DNA of 46,485 nucleotides from an uncultured Psychrobacter sp. (GTDB lineage Bacteria; Pseudomonadota; Gammaproteobacteria; Pseudomonadales; Moraxellaceae): NCBI GenBank assembly GCA_913061175.1, contig CAJXUF010000002.1, positions 1 to 46,485 of the forward strand, read 5' to 3'. Shown piece by piece: positions 19,474 to 29,908 of this stretch (position 1 is its first letter; each line of letters starts with the position of its first letter). The notes under the pieces were generated by a model. It saw only the letters and a program-made list of their open reading frames with translations, ran no database searches and was not told where the DNA came from. The position numbers and the translations under genes were made by a program.

Positions 19474-22167
19474 ATGTCGCTATATCAGCTCAAAACTCAG
19501 TTTCAAAATCAATTACGTCCGATAAGCAATACGCTGGTTGAGCAAAATATTACCGCTAACCAAGTGACAGTATCCGCTGTTTTATTGAGTATCGGTACTG
19601 CCTATATCATTGCCAAACCAGCGGCTGAACAGCAGCGGCTGTGGCTTTTATTACCATCATCATTGTTTGTACGTATGGCACTCAATGCCATCGATGGCAT
19701 GATGGCGCGTGAGCATGGACAGACATCAAGGCTCGGAGCCGTGTTAAACGAGGTAGGTGATATGGTTGCCGATACGGCGCTATTAGCGAGCCTGACCCCT
19801 CATATTCTGACCCATCATATCAATGATAAAGAACAGCAAACGTTAATAGCCAACTTGCCAACGAATATATCAATTTATCAGCATCATATCACTGCTCTGA
19901 TCGCCCTTAGTATTGGCACCGAGCTGTTGGGCGTTACTAGTAATACCATGTTAGGTGTTCGTGCTAACCAAGGGCCTTTGGGCAAAAGCGATCGTGCCTT
20001 CTTATTAGGTATGCTTGGTGCGTTTATGGGCATTAGAGCCAAAGCGCCAGTAGGTATTAAAGGGCAGGTGGCTTTACCTGCTATCAAAATGGGTCAATTA
20101 TTTATACTAACAGAGATAATGCTACTAAAGACCTGTCTCAATCGACTACGTTATATGACAGAGTTATACTTAGTGCGTAACCCACCTGAGCTGCGATCCG
20201 TATTAGGTGAGACAACAAACAACTCACTATCTCTTACTGTTGTTTTGCCAAATACTTCTACTGATAACGCTCGCCCATTGGAGTTCAAAGAAATGCCAAC
20301 CACAACCGTTGATAGTCAAAAATTCGAAGAACAGGCCAGTGTTGGTTTTGACTTGCCTGCATCTAAAATCATCGATGGTGAGAGCTGTTATAACGCTTAC
20401 GACGGCACGGCTATTTATTATCGCTATTGGCTAACGAAGCCTTTAGAAGATATCAAGCAAGCCAACCAACCGTTGCGCCAAGTTATTTTATTACACCGAG
20501 GGCATGAGCATTCGGGACGATTGGCAGAGCTGGGAGAGCAGTTTGCAACAGCTGGCTATCAAGTATTTGCTTGGGATGCACGCGGTAATGGTCGCTCAGG
20601 CGGTATCAAAGATCATGCTGAGAGCGTTACCGAGCTTGAGCGAGATTTAGAAGGTTTTGTACAACTAGTGATTGGGCAAACAGGCATTGCTATCGAGGAT
20701 ACATTGATTGTCGCTAGTAGTATCGGCGCGGTATTGGCAGCAGCATGGGTACACGATTATGCGCCTAATATTCGCGGGATGATATTGGGCACGCCTGCGC
20801 TCAGTATTCGCTTGTATTTGCCCTTTGCTATACCATCGCTAAAGGTGGCACGTACGCTAGGTTTGATGTCACGTGTCAGCAGCTATGTTAAAGCACAAGT
20901 ACTGACCCATGATAAAGACGCACAGCAGGCTTACAATGCCGATCCATTGATATCGAATAGTATCTCGACCGACTTACTCATCGACACTCATGCAACGGGT
21001 CAGCGTTTACTTGATGATGCAGGTGCCATTACCGTACCGACGTTCGTCTTATGTGCGGGCAAGGATTATGTGGTCGATAAGCAGGCTGAGCGCACGTTTT
21101 ATGAAGCGATTAACACACCGATCAAACGCTGGCAGTTGTATCCAGACAGCTATCATGCAATCTTTCATGAGACCAATAAAGCCGATGTCTTTGCCGACTG
21201 TATTGAGTTTGCTGAGCAAGTATTTAGCGCACCAGTCCAAGCCCCTGATCTGAGTACGGCTCACTTAAACAGTGCCAGTAAGGATAAAGTAGACCGTTTG
21301 GCGATTAAACCATTCAATCCAAACTTTGCAATTACCCGTTTTGCAATGCAGAAATTTGGTCATGTCAGCGATGCAATTGCTACAGGGCTTGAGCATGGAT
21401 TTGATTCAGGTCATTCGCTGGATCATGTCTATTACAATCAGCCTAGCGGTCAGAATAAGTTTGGACAGGCGGTCGATAAGTTTTATTTAAATAATATCGG
21501 TTGGCAAGGTATTCGTATTCGCCGCGAGCACATATTGGAGTTGGCACGTTTAGCACTTGCAGATATCGAAGATAAAGATCAAAGCAGCAATAAATCATAC
21601 CAACCAAAACTGTTAGATATCGCTAGTGGACATGGTTTTTATGCATTTGATCTGCTGACAGAGTTTACCGATTTGTATGCTGAATTGCGTGATTATGAGA
21701 TGCATAATATACAGGCATTGCAAGCAAAAGCACAGCAGTTAGTGATTGCTGATCGAGTAGTGACCAGTCAAAAGGATGCTTTTGATCCTGCCAGTTATAT
21801 CGATGTACATACGAATGATACTAGTACCGATACTAAAAAATCAGATCTTGCTATTGCTTCTGGGTTATTTGAATTGTTCTCTGATAATGCGCTACCAGCG
21901 ACAGCTTTGGCAGGTATTCATGACAGTTTAAAATCGGGCGGTTATCTGATTTATACCAACCAACCGTGGCATCCTGAACAGGAATTTATCAGTAAAACAC
22001 TAAACAATCACCGTGGCAGTAGTTGGGTGATGCGTTGCCGTTCGCAAGCGGAAATGGATCAATTGGTTGAGCGTGCAGGCTTTAAGAAAATCACGATGCG
22101 TATCGATCGCTTTGGGATATTTACTGTTTCGTTAGCGATTAAAACCGCCCCAGCTGATGATGAGTGA
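19474..22167 (+). CDS. Fusion protein: CDP-alcohol phosphatidyltransferase (YnbA-like) + alpha/beta hydrolase + class I SAM methyltransferase (YnbC-like)
   Basis: N-terminal NAIDGMMAREHGQTSRLGAVLNEVGDMVAD CDP-OH-P-like motif with multi-TM region; middle HRGHEHSGRLAELGEQFATAGYQVFAWDARGNGRS, VASSIGA, CAGKDYVVD, SYHAIFHE; C-terminal LLDIASGHGFYAFDLL. ORF track start 19462 is TTG; ATG at 19474. Confidence 0.85.
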   Translation: MSLYQLKTQFQNQLRPISNTLVEQNITANQVTVSAVLLSIGTAYIIAKPAAEQQRLWLLLPSSLFVRMALNAIDGMMAREHGQTSRLGAVLNEVGDMVADTALLASLTPHILTHHINDKEQQTLIANLPTNISIYQHHITALIALSIGTELLGVTSNTMLGVRANQGPLGKSDRAFLLGMLGAFMGIRAKAPVGIKGQVALPAIKMGQLFILTEIMLLKTCLNRLRYMTELYLVRNPPELRSVLGETTNNSLSLTVVLPNTSTDNARPLEFKEMPTTTVDSQKFEEQASVGFDLPASKIIDGESCYNAYDGTAIYYRYWLTKPLEDIKQANQPLRQVILLHRGHEHSGRLAELGEQFATAGYQVFAWDARGNGRSGGIKDHAESVTELERDLEGFVQLVIGQTGIAIEDTLIVASSIGAVLAAAWVHDYAPNIRGMILGTPALSIRLYLPFAIPSLKVARTLGLMSRVSSYVKAQVLTHDKDAQQAYNADPLISNSISTDLLIDTHATGQRLLDDAGAITVPTFVLCAGKDYVVDKQAERTFYEAINTPIKRWQLYPDSYHAIFHETNKADVFADCIEFAEQVFSAPVQAPDLSTAHLNSASKDKVDRLAIKPFNPNFAITRFAMQKFGHVSDAIATGLEHGFDSGHSLDHVYYNQPSGQNKFGQAVDKFYLNNIGWQGIRIRREHILELARLALADIEDKDQSSNKSYQPKLLDIASGHGFYAFDLLTEFTDLYAELRDYEMHNIQALQAKAQQLVIADRVVTSQKDAFDPASYIDVHTNDTSTDTKKSDLAIASGLFELFSDNALPATALAGIHDSLKSGGYLIYTNQPWHPEQEFISKTLNNHRGSSWVMRCRSQAEMDQLVERAGFKKITMRIDRFGIFTVSLAIKTAPADDE

Positions 22168-22170
22168 TAG

Positions 22171-23370
22171 ATGAATAATCAGCAGGTTAAACCTTATGAG
22201 CGTGTTCAGCTGTTTTCAGGCGGCGGTTCACGTTTTGGTTATTATTTGGGCAGTTATGCAGCCCTAGCAGCGCATGATTTAACGCCAGATATTATCGTTG
22301 GTACTTGCGGTGGGAGTTTATCTGCTTATTTAGTACAACTTGCGCCTGATCCTAAAGATTTGCAAGCGTTGATGTGCAGCCGTGAGTTGTATCGCGTCAT
22401 CACAGCCATCAGACATGTCGCGCCAGATGAAGCCAATAAACGTCTAAAGCTGCGTTATATGACCCATGCACTTAAGCGTTGGCGGTTATCAAAGCAAAAG
22501 GATAATGGACAAAGACAACGTCAAGCAGACAGCTACGAGCGACTGTTAAATGAGTTGCAGCAGTTAGCGATGTTTCGTATCGATAACGAGCAGTACTGGC
22601 TAGATGAGCTGTCGCAGTTTGCTACTAGTAATAATGATATTAGCAATACTGATAAAGCAACGCCAGAAATAGCTATCATTGCTAGCCGCCTGTATCAAAC
22701 ACCTGCTGATGGTTTGTATAATGAAAAACTCACACTGCAAGAGTTGTTATTTGCGCCACCGCGCTTAGCAAATTTGCCAAAATCAGTATCAAGTCTGGCT
22801 GACGAGCAAATAACATCACCAGCGCACACATTTGCAAACGGACGCATACACCAGTCTGTAAAGGTTCAAACGCAATGGGATTTTGCCCCAGTGATTCGCG
22901 CTTCTATGGCAGACATGTACTATCTACCGCCAACACATATCCCAGAGCTTGGCTGGTGTTTAGGAGGTGTGATTAATCTGACACCAATTGAGCTAGCCTG
23001 TCAGTTGGGTGATAGCGTATTTGCAGAGACTAAGGCAGGTTATGACCCATGGCTGGCTGCTCCCGCGATTCAGCGTGTTTTTGGTTTTGATCCTAATAGG
23101 CGATTGGCAGCAGTACACGGTTATCAACCGATGGAGGTATCGTCGCACATTAATACGGCGGCTAGCAACAACCGTCAGCTACATTGGTTACCATTTGCAG
23201 ATAACGAGCAGAAACTGAGAGGGCAAAATGTGCAAAAGCATTTTAACCTAAAACAAATGACCGTTGAGCTAATACACAGAGATTATGACGGTTTTGTGCA
23301 GCAAATGCAGGCGCAATGGCAATATGGCTATCAGCGTACGGTCGACTATATACAGCAGCATAAATTATGA
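22171..23370 (+). CDS. Patatin-like phospholipase-family protein with non-canonical catalytic residues
   Basis: GGGSRFGYYLGSYAAL oxyanion-type motif; GTCGGSL in place of GxSxG; LGG in place of DGG/DGA. Confidence 0.75.
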   Translation: MNNQQVKPYERVQLFSGGGSRFGYYLGSYAALAAHDLTPDIIVGTCGGSLSAYLVQLAPDPKDLQALMCSRELYRVITAIRHVAPDEANKRLKLRYMTHALKRWRLSKQKDNGQRQRQADSYERLLNELQQLAMFRIDNEQYWLDELSQFATSNNDISNTDKATPEIAIIASRLYQTPADGLYNEKLTLQELLFAPPRLANLPKSVSSLADEQITSPAHTFANGRIHQSVKVQTQWDFAPVIRASMADMYYLPPTHIPELGWCLGGVINLTPIELACQLGDSVFAETKAGYDPWLAAPAIQRVFGFDPNRRLAAVHGYQPMEVSSHINTAASNNRQLHWLPFADNEQKLRGQNVQKHFNLKQMTVELIHRDYDGFVQQMQAQWQYGYQRTVDYIQQHKL

Positions 23371-24194
23371 AAAACCTCGCAAAAGGTATCACTAAAAACC
23401 ATGCGCCGCATATCATTATCGTTGGTGGTACAAGTGGCATTGGCTTAGCTTTGGCGTTGCATCATCAGATGCTCGGCTGGCAAGTAAGCGTTGTTGGAAG
23501 TAGCGCAGTAAAGATAGCCGATATCAACAGCTTACATCCTGCTATTGTGACTTATGTATGCGACTTAACTGACCCAAATCAAACGCAAACGTTATTAGAC
23601 AATTTGTCAGGTATTCCATTTCAAAGGCTGATCTATAGTGCGGGTAGTTACACCAATGAGCGTATCCATCACTTAAATCAAGCAGATAGCGACCAGATGC
23701 TAGTGATTAACTTACAGGCGTTTGAGCAAGTTTTTAGATGGGCAAGCAGTCAGTTAAAGCAGCAGTTAAAACAGTCATGTCAGGCATTAGATATGACTAA
23801 AGGTGATAGACCTAGCCTCATCTGTATTGCCTCTATCGCAGGCACGATAGATTATCCTTATGCCAGTCTATATGCAAAAAGCAAGCGTGCAATGATTGCT
23901 ACGGCTAGCGCTTATCGAGCAGCACTTATACCTTATAACATCCAAGTAAACTGTATTGCCTCAGGCTATATCAATACTCAAGCACTACGTGATTTAAACG
24001 ATGGCGATGCTAGCCATAAGCCATTTATCATGAGCACGCAAGCAGCGGTTGATCATATTATGCAAGCGATTGACGATAATATAGAACTAGCGATATTTCC
24101 ACGCTCAATGCGCTATATCACGAGTGCCTTAAATTATTTACCTAAGCCTGTGCTCAATTGGATATTGGGCAGTAAACTGGATAAAGCCAAATGA
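23367..24194 (+). CDS. SDR-family NAD(P)-dependent oxidoreductase
   Basis: GGTSGIGLALAL (TGxxxGxG-type), SAG motif, YAKSK (YxxxK). Confidence 0.92.
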   Translation: MKNLAKGITKNHAPHIIIVGGTSGIGLALALHHQMLGWQVSVVGSSAVKIADINSLHPAIVTYVCDLTDPNQTQTLLDNLSGIPFQRLIYSAGSYTNERIHHLNQADSDQMLVINLQAFEQVFRWASSQLKQQLKQSCQALDMTKGDRPSLICIASIAGTIDYPYASLYAKSKRAMIATASAYRAALIPYNIQVNCIASGYINTQALRDLNDGDASHKPFIMSTQAAVDHIMQAIDDNIELAIFPRSMRYITSALNYLPKPVLNWILGSKLDKAK

Positions 24195-24220
24195 CTCTGC
24201 TATCTGTGCTTTGATTGTAT

Positions 24221-25129
24221 TTAACCAAATAACCAGTAGAGTAGAGTAAATGCTGGCACTCCAATCAGTAAACTGTCTATCCGATCTAACACCCCACCAT
24301 GACCAGCGAGCATCGTTCCAGTGTCTTTTACCCCGTGCTGGCGCTTAAAGGCTGATTCTAATAAGTCTCCAAATATACCGCTTACAGCCAAGCCATAGGC
24401 AGCTAATAGACAGATCCACCAATCAAAAGGGGTGAGCCAAAGACCTAATACTGCTGCCCACATTGCCGCAACTAAACTGCCAAAAACAGCACCTTCAATG
24501 CTTTTATTCGGGCTAATAGTCGGCGCTAGACCTCGTTTAAACAGCTTACGTCCAAGCAGTCTTCCGCATAGGTATTGGGCAATATCATTAAACTGACTGG
24601 CAAATAATACGAAGAGTAAAACACCATATTGTTCGCGTTGCCAGGTCAATTGCTGTAAGACAATAAGGCTAATGATGAGTGAGATGAATGCAACACTCAG
24701 TAGCAGGTCTAAGGAGTTGAGCCGTGTATAGTGTTGAGTCAGATTGAGAGAGGTTTTCGCTAGTAGGGAAGTATTTGGCTGTAAGCCTTTAGCTTGGAGT
24801 TTATGAATGAGTACGGCTTTACTGCGTAAACACCATATACGTTTAATCTCGTAGCTGCCGCGTAGACCAATTAATATAAAAAATAAAATGAGCAGCCATT
24901 GATAGGGATATGCTTGCGAATGAGAACCTTGCGTATCGTTTGTTATTTTTGCAATCACATAGCAAGTGCAGAGCGCGGCGAGCATCAACCACCACGAGCG
25001 GGCTATCAAGTAGATTTTTGGCAAGCGTTTTCGCAGACGAGGTACGGCAAGCACGCTCCAAGCCAAGCTGACGATTATCATCAGGGCAATCACAAACACA
25101 ATATCAGATGCCATACCGTAGACACTCAA
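24221..25129 (-). CDS. Phosphatidate cytidylyltransferase (CdsA family; YnbB-like by context)
   Basis: CDS signature SAFKRQHGVKDTGTMLAGHGGVLDRIDSL; multi-TM. Confidence 0.92.
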   Translation of the reverse strand: MSVYGMASDIVFVIALMIIVSLAWSVLAVPRLRKRLPKIYLIARSWWLMLAALCTCYVIAKITNDTQGSHSQAYPYQWLLILFFILIGLRGSYEIKRIWCLRSKAVLIHKLQAKGLQPNTSLLAKTSLNLTQHYTRLNSLDLLLSVAFISLIISLIVLQQLTWQREQYGVLLFVLFASQFNDIAQYLCGRLLGRKLFKRGLAPTISPNKSIEGAVFGSLVAAMWAAVLGLWLTPFDWWICLLAAYGLAVSGIFGDLLESAFKRQHGVKDTGTMLAGHGGVLDRIDSLLIGVPAFTLLYWLFG

Positions 25130-25235
25130 AGAAAAGGTAATATATTAAGCCTATCCATAATGATAGCTTAAATGCTTCTTTAACTATAGTGTTAGATATC
25201 GTCCTTGATAGGTTTGGCTATTATCTGTCGTACGC

Positions 25236-27230
25236 TTAAATATGGTCAGTAATAGGTATCGGATAACGCTCGTCTTCTATAATGTGATTAATAGAGTGAA
25301 GCGTAGTTTTTCTTAATGGCAGAATGATACTGGTTAAAGGCGTTTCAGCTAAGTTAGGATAATCCTCACGATAATGCCCACCGCGACTTTCAAAACGCTG
25401 ATAAGCCGATTGAACAATCATCGTTGCTAACGCTAATTGCCTCACCAATTGAAAAATGGCAAGCTCACTGTCAGTAGTAGGGGCTTTACTGCTCATATCA
25501 GATAGCATGGTTTTATTATATTCGTTTGACTCTTGCCACTGCTCAATTTGTCGCAATGCTTGCTCTAATTGTTTGGCACTACGTGTAATGCCCATATTGG
25601 TTGTCAAAAGAGCTTTCAATGCTATAGTTATCTCTGCAATATTTACGTCAGAATGAAATGCTTTATCAGCTTTATAAATTGGATACGATGACTGCTTGGA
25701 AGAGGGCAAGATGACAAATTGCGTGTTTTCTAATGTCGGATATTGCCACATATCGGCAGCTAACTGATGCAGTTCATAATAGTTAGTCGTATGTGACTGA
25801 GGCATTCTTTCTAAAGCTTCAGCCGTTTTCTCTAAAGCTTCTAAGTTCTTTAAGCGATCCAATTGTGTTAAATAATGAGGTAAGTTGGCGGCGATGTTGC
25901 GACCAACCACCACACACTCCAACAATGAATTACTTGCTAAACGGTTGGCCCCATGCAACCCTGTATAAGCAACTTCGCCTGCTGCATACAGCCCTGCAAT
26001 ATCGGTCAATCCATTGGCATCAGTCACCACTCCGCCACAACTATAGTGGGCAGTCGGAGCGACTGGAATAGGATCTGTGGTCATATCGATGCCGAGTGCT
26101 AGCAGCGTCTGATAAATCTGCGGGAAATGCGCTTGTGTAAATGCAGCTGGCAAGTGACTGACATCAAGATGCACGTAGCCAAGTCCGTTACTACTAATCT
26201 GATTGGCTATTGCCCGAGCGACGATATCACGTGGGGCTAATTCAGCGCGCTCATCAACGTCTAACATAAAGCGCACGCCAGTCTGTGGACAATACAGTCG
26301 TCCACCTTCACCGCGTAACGCTTCAGATATCAAAAAACTGCTGTCATCTAACGCCAGACCCGTCGGGTGAAATTGCACAAATTCTAAATTCGCCAAACGA
26401 CAGCCTGCTTGCCATGCCATCATGACGCCATCACCAACACAGACGTTAGGTGCGCTGGCACGCTTAAATAGTTGACCTAAGCCACCACTAGCCAGTACAA
26501 CAGCCGCACTATGAATGGTGAGTTGGCGCTCATTGATATGATCAAAGACCAACGCCCCTCGGCTATGTTTAATCTCGCTATCGTCCATGCTAAAAGAATA
26601 GCTGCTAATCATAGGTGCAGTCAGTAACTCTAATGCTTCATGATAAGGCAAGATAGTGATATTGGTTGCAGCTTGTGCCTTGGTGGTTAATGCGTCCATC
26701 ACGTGTCGCCCCGTTGCATCATCCGCATGGGCCACACGTCTACAGCCATGACCGCCTTCTTTGGTCAAGTGTAAGTCACTGGTTTTTAAGACTGCAAAAT
26801 CAGGTGTATTATCAATTTTTTTAGTTAAAGTAGATTGAGTAAATGGCACACCTTGCTCGCATAGCCACTGCACTGCTTGCTGTCCTGCACCCAAGATACG
26901 GGCAGTATTGTCAGTCGCACACAATCCTGCACCAGCAATTAAGGTATCAGCGACATGCTCAGTCACAGAGTCTGCCTTGTCTAAGCTAGCTGCGATACCA
27001 CCTTGAGCGTAATGACTTGAGCAAACCTCGAGCGCCGCTTTGCTTAAAACAGTAATATTCAGCGATTTCGGCAGAGATAGTGCGGTGCTCAAACCTGCTA
27101 GACCAGCCCCAATAATAAGAACATCAGTTTTTATAATATTACTCATATCACTGCTGCTCCTATTATTTGTATAGTTAATGGTGTTGGAACAATCAACTGA
27201 ATGCGACTGACTCATGCTAGGCTGCCCCAA
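25236..27230 (-). CDS. nadB: L-aspartate oxidase (probable start at the internal [15 protein letters not shown])
   Basis: [93 protein letters not shown]. Confidence 0.95.
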   Translation of the reverse strand: MGQPSMSQSHSVDCSNTINYTNNRSSSDMSNIIKTDVLIIGAGLAGLSTALSLPKSLNITVLSKAALEVCSSHYAQGGIAASLDKADSVTEHVADTLIAGAGLCATDNTARILGAGQQAVQWLCEQGVPFTQSTLTKKIDNTPDFAVLKTSDLHLTKEGGHGCRRVAHADDATGRHVMDALTTKAQAATNITILPYHEALELLTAPMISSYSFSMDDSEIKHSRGALVFDHINERQLTIHSAAVVLASGGLGQLFKRASAPNVCVGDGVMMAWQAGCRLANLEFVQFHPTGLALDDSSFLISEALRGEGGRLYCPQTGVRFMLDVDERAELAPRDIVARAIANQISSNGLGYVHLDVSHLPAAFTQAHFPQIYQTLLALGIDMTTDPIPVAPTAHYSCGGVVTDANGLTDIAGLYAAGEVAYTGLHGANRLASNSLLECVVVGRNIAANLPHYLTQLDRLKNLEALEKTAEALERMPQSHTTNYYELHQLAADMWQYPTLENTQFVILPSSKQSSYPIYKADKAFHSDVNIAEITIALKALLTTNMGITRSAKQLEQALRQIEQWQESNEYNKTMLSDMSSKAPTTDSELAIFQLVRQLALATMIVQSAYQRFESRGGHYREDYPNLAETPLTSIILPLRKTTLHSINHIIEDERYPIPITDHI

Positions 27231-28356
27231 CGTTAGCGAACAGCGGACGGTCTTTTACAATGTCGCCACTGGCGGCTACGCGTTGCTTTTGTGCTTCAGC
27301 AAAATCGAGCATCCGTTGTAATGGTTTCTTAGCTGCTACTGCCAGCTCAGGTGTCATTAGTACTTCACCACTTTGCTTGGTTAAGCACTGCTCAATACCT
27401 TTTAGGCCGTTCATGGCCATCCAAGGGCAAAACGCACAGCTCTTGCAACTGGCACTCTCACCAGCAGTTGGCGCGGCCAAGAATCGCTTGTTTGGTGAGC
27501 GCTTTTGCATCTCGTGCAATATGCCCAAATCAGTAGCGACGATAAAGGTATCAGCATCCATCTCATACGTTGATTGCAAAAGTTTACTAGTCGAGCCGAC
27601 CACATCGGCTAGTTCAACCACGCTATCAGGTGACTCAGGATGCACCAAGACTTTGGCCTCTGGGTACTCCTCTTTTAGTTGCAGGAGTTCAGTGGCTTTA
27701 AATTCGTTATGTACCAAACAAGACCCTTGCCAAAGCAGCATATCTGCGCCAGTCTCACCAGCGATGTATTTACCCAAATGGCGATCAGGCCCCCAAATGA
27801 TAGGCTCGCCTTGAGCATGTAAGTGACGGACGATGTCGATACCAACGGATGAAGTTACTACCCAGTCTGCGCGTGCTTTTACCGCGGCGCTGGTATTGGC
27901 ATAGACTACAACGGTACGTTCAGGATGGGCATCGCAGAACGCTGAAAACTCATCAGCAGGGCAGCCCAAATCAAGTGAACACTCGGCTTCCAAATCTGGC
28001 ATTAGGACGGTCTTTTCCATGCTTAATATTTTTGCTGATTCACCCATGAAGCGCACACCAGCGACGACCAAAGTCTGAGCGCTATGAGCTTGTCCAAACC
28101 GAGCCATTTCAAGTGAGTCACCGACGCAGCCACCAGTTGCCAATGCCAAGTCTTGGATAAAAGGGTCGACATAGTAATGTGCTACCAGTACGGCATTATT
28201 CTCTTTCAGTAGCTTCTTGATATTTTCTTCAACCACGATGCGTTCAGCGCGAGGCAAGTCTGCTGGCATTTTAGCCTTGGCATATTCAATGTTCATCTGA
28301 GTGGCGATGCGATTGTCCGTACTCATGATAGGTGCGTCATAAGGATATTTTTTCAT
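27217..28356 (-). CDS. nadA: Quinolinate synthase A
   Basis: [49 protein letters not shown], conserved Cys; overlaps nadB. Confidence 0.96.
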   Translation of the reverse strand: MKKYPYDAPIMSTDNRIATQMNIEYAKAKMPADLPRAERIVVEENIKKLLKENNAVLVAHYYVDPFIQDLALATGGCVGDSLEMARFGQAHSAQTLVVAGVRFMGESAKILSMEKTVLMPDLEAECSLDLGCPADEFSAFCDAHPERTVVVYANTSAAVKARADWVVTSSVGIDIVRHLHAQGEPIIWGPDRHLGKYIAGETGADMLLWQGSCLVHNEFKATELLQLKEEYPEAKVLVHPESPDSVVELADVVGSTSKLLQSTYEMDADTFIVATDLGILHEMQKRSPNKRFLAAPTAGESASCKSCAFCPWMAMNGLKGIEQCLTKQSGEVLMTPELAVAAKKPLQRMLDFAEAQKQRVAASGDIVKDRPLFANVGAA

Positions 28357-28440
28357 AATGGCAGCCTTTGTTGGTGCAATAACGATAAATGTGTGTACTA
28401 AAAAGTAGGTAATTGGACATAATAAATTTATAAGTTGCCT

Positions 28441-28467
28441 TAATTATGCTCATTTTGAGCATAATTA
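28441..28467. promoter_or_regulatory. Palindromic operator candidate (NrtR-type?) upstream of nadA, in the nadA/nrtR divergent region
   Basis: Perfect 12-bp inverted repeat TAATTATGCTCA-TTT-TGAGCATAATTA. Confidence 0.65.
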
Positions 28468-28716
28468 CAAGTGGTTTTTTATACTCAACAAGTCAAAAAA
28501 TTGGGTTCTAGTGCTCAAAGTGATGTGTAATTAAGCCGTACTAAGCTTGAAAATGGTGCTAATTAATGCCCTTTATAACTATTTATCGATATTGATTTTT
28601 CATACTTACAACCACAGACTATGATAGTTTTAGATTCAAGCTATACTAAGCCATGCCATAGCTACTGACCCCAATAGCCTTTCACATTTCAGAGAAAAAG
28701 GATAATTCCCAAAGCC

Positions 28717-29748
28717 ATGACGTTGTCTTATTCACATGCGCACCAGCAAGGTAGCGGCACGACAGAAGTGGTCGCCGTATTGGTCGCTATCACTGATCAT
28801 ATCGCGCGCGTTCTAACCGTTGACCAAGGCAAGCTGTTGCCAAATGGGCCACTTATGCCGCTACATCGCTCGCTACAAGCGGGCGTACGTCAGTGGGTAG
28901 AGGAGCAAACACAGCAACCGCTCGGATATTTGGAGCAGTTGTATACCTTTGTCGATACCAACAGGCGCAATATCGACGGTCATGCGTTGGTGTATGTGAG
29001 TTATTTGGGTTTGGTGCAAGAGACGCAAACGCAGGCACTCCAAAGCAAAGCACTCTGGCGAGATTGGTACGACTATTTCCCATGGGAAAATCATTTGGAC
29101 GGTATGCCTAGCATTATTATGGACTTTATCGTGCCAGCACTACTCGAATGGGCCAATACTGCCAACGACTCGATTGTCCAACAGCGCAGGCGTCAGCGCA
29201 TTGGATTATGTTGGGGGCTGGACGAAGCGTTTTTAGCAAGTGGCAAACTCACTGACAGTCAATCCGTCAACGAACACGATAATGAAAGTAGAGAATGGAT
29301 TGCAGAGCATGTATTACTACGTTATGAAATGCTTTATGAAGCAGGTCTGATACCCGAAGCCCCTAATTATCCGCCCAATTATCAAGCTGTTGCCTTGCCA
29401 GAGGACTGGTCACAACACATAGGTGTACCCATGTATTATGATCACCGCCGCGTGATTGCTACTGCTATCTCAAGACTGCGCGCGAAAATTGAATATAGAC
29501 CGCTTATTTTTGGTTTGATGCCAGACGTCTTTACCTTATCGCAGTTGCAGCAGAGTGTTGAGGCGTTATCAGGAGTGCGTTTGCACAAGCAAAACTTTCG
29601 TCGATTGCTTGATTCACAAAACCTAGTGATGGAGACAGGAGAGAGTAGCACTGCCCAGCGCGGTCGTCCTGCCAAGCTATATCGCTTCCGTCATGATATT
29701 GAATTACAGAGTTTATTGATGGACAGCAAACTTCCTAAGCGCAAGTAG
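28717..29748 (+). CDS. nrtR: NrtR-like transcriptional regulator of NAD metabolism (Nudix-related domain + winged helix)
   Basis: N-terminal Nudix-fold-like region and C-terminal wHTH (TLSQLQQSVEALSGVRLHKQNFRRLLDSQNLVMETGE...GRPAKLYRF); flanked by nadAB and nadC. Confidence 0.8.
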   Translation: MTLSYSHAHQQGSGTTEVVAVLVAITDHIARVLTVDQGKLLPNGPLMPLHRSLQAGVRQWVEEQTQQPLGYLEQLYTFVDTNRRNIDGHALVYVSYLGLVQETQTQALQSKALWRDWYDYFPWENHLDGMPSIIMDFIVPALLEWANTANDSIVQQRRRQRIGLCWGLDEAFLASGKLTDSQSVNEHDNESREWIAEHVLLRYEMLYEAGLIPEAPNYPPNYQAVALPEDWSQHIGVPMYYDHRRVIATAISRLRAKIEYRPLIFGLMPDVFTLSQLQQSVEALSGVRLHKQNFRRLLDSQNLVMETGESSTAQRGRPAKLYRFRHDIELQSLLMDSKLPKRK

Positions 29749-29840
29749 TCATTTCAAGCTAGTCCGTTTTATCTCTAAATCGGTTTGTAATACGAAAAAT
29801 TCGTCACCTTCCCTTGCAGGGCCGCTAACTTTACGCTATA

Positions 29841-29863
29841 TTTATGCTCATTTTGAGTTTAAA
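29841..29863. promoter_or_regulatory. Second copy of the nad operator candidate, upstream of nadC
   Basis: 16 nt TTATGCTCATTTTGAG (29842-29857) identical to the nadA site; imperfect palindrome TTTATGCTCA-TTT-TGAGTTTAAA. Confidence 0.6.
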
Positions 29864-29908
29864 TAACGAGTAGTTTCTATCAATATCATGCCTAGATAAG
29901 GGTCAAAA

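Noticed and set aside
27260-27814. 184-aa + strand ORF opposite nadA
   Set aside because: Antisense to the conserved nadA coding sequence; shadow ORF.
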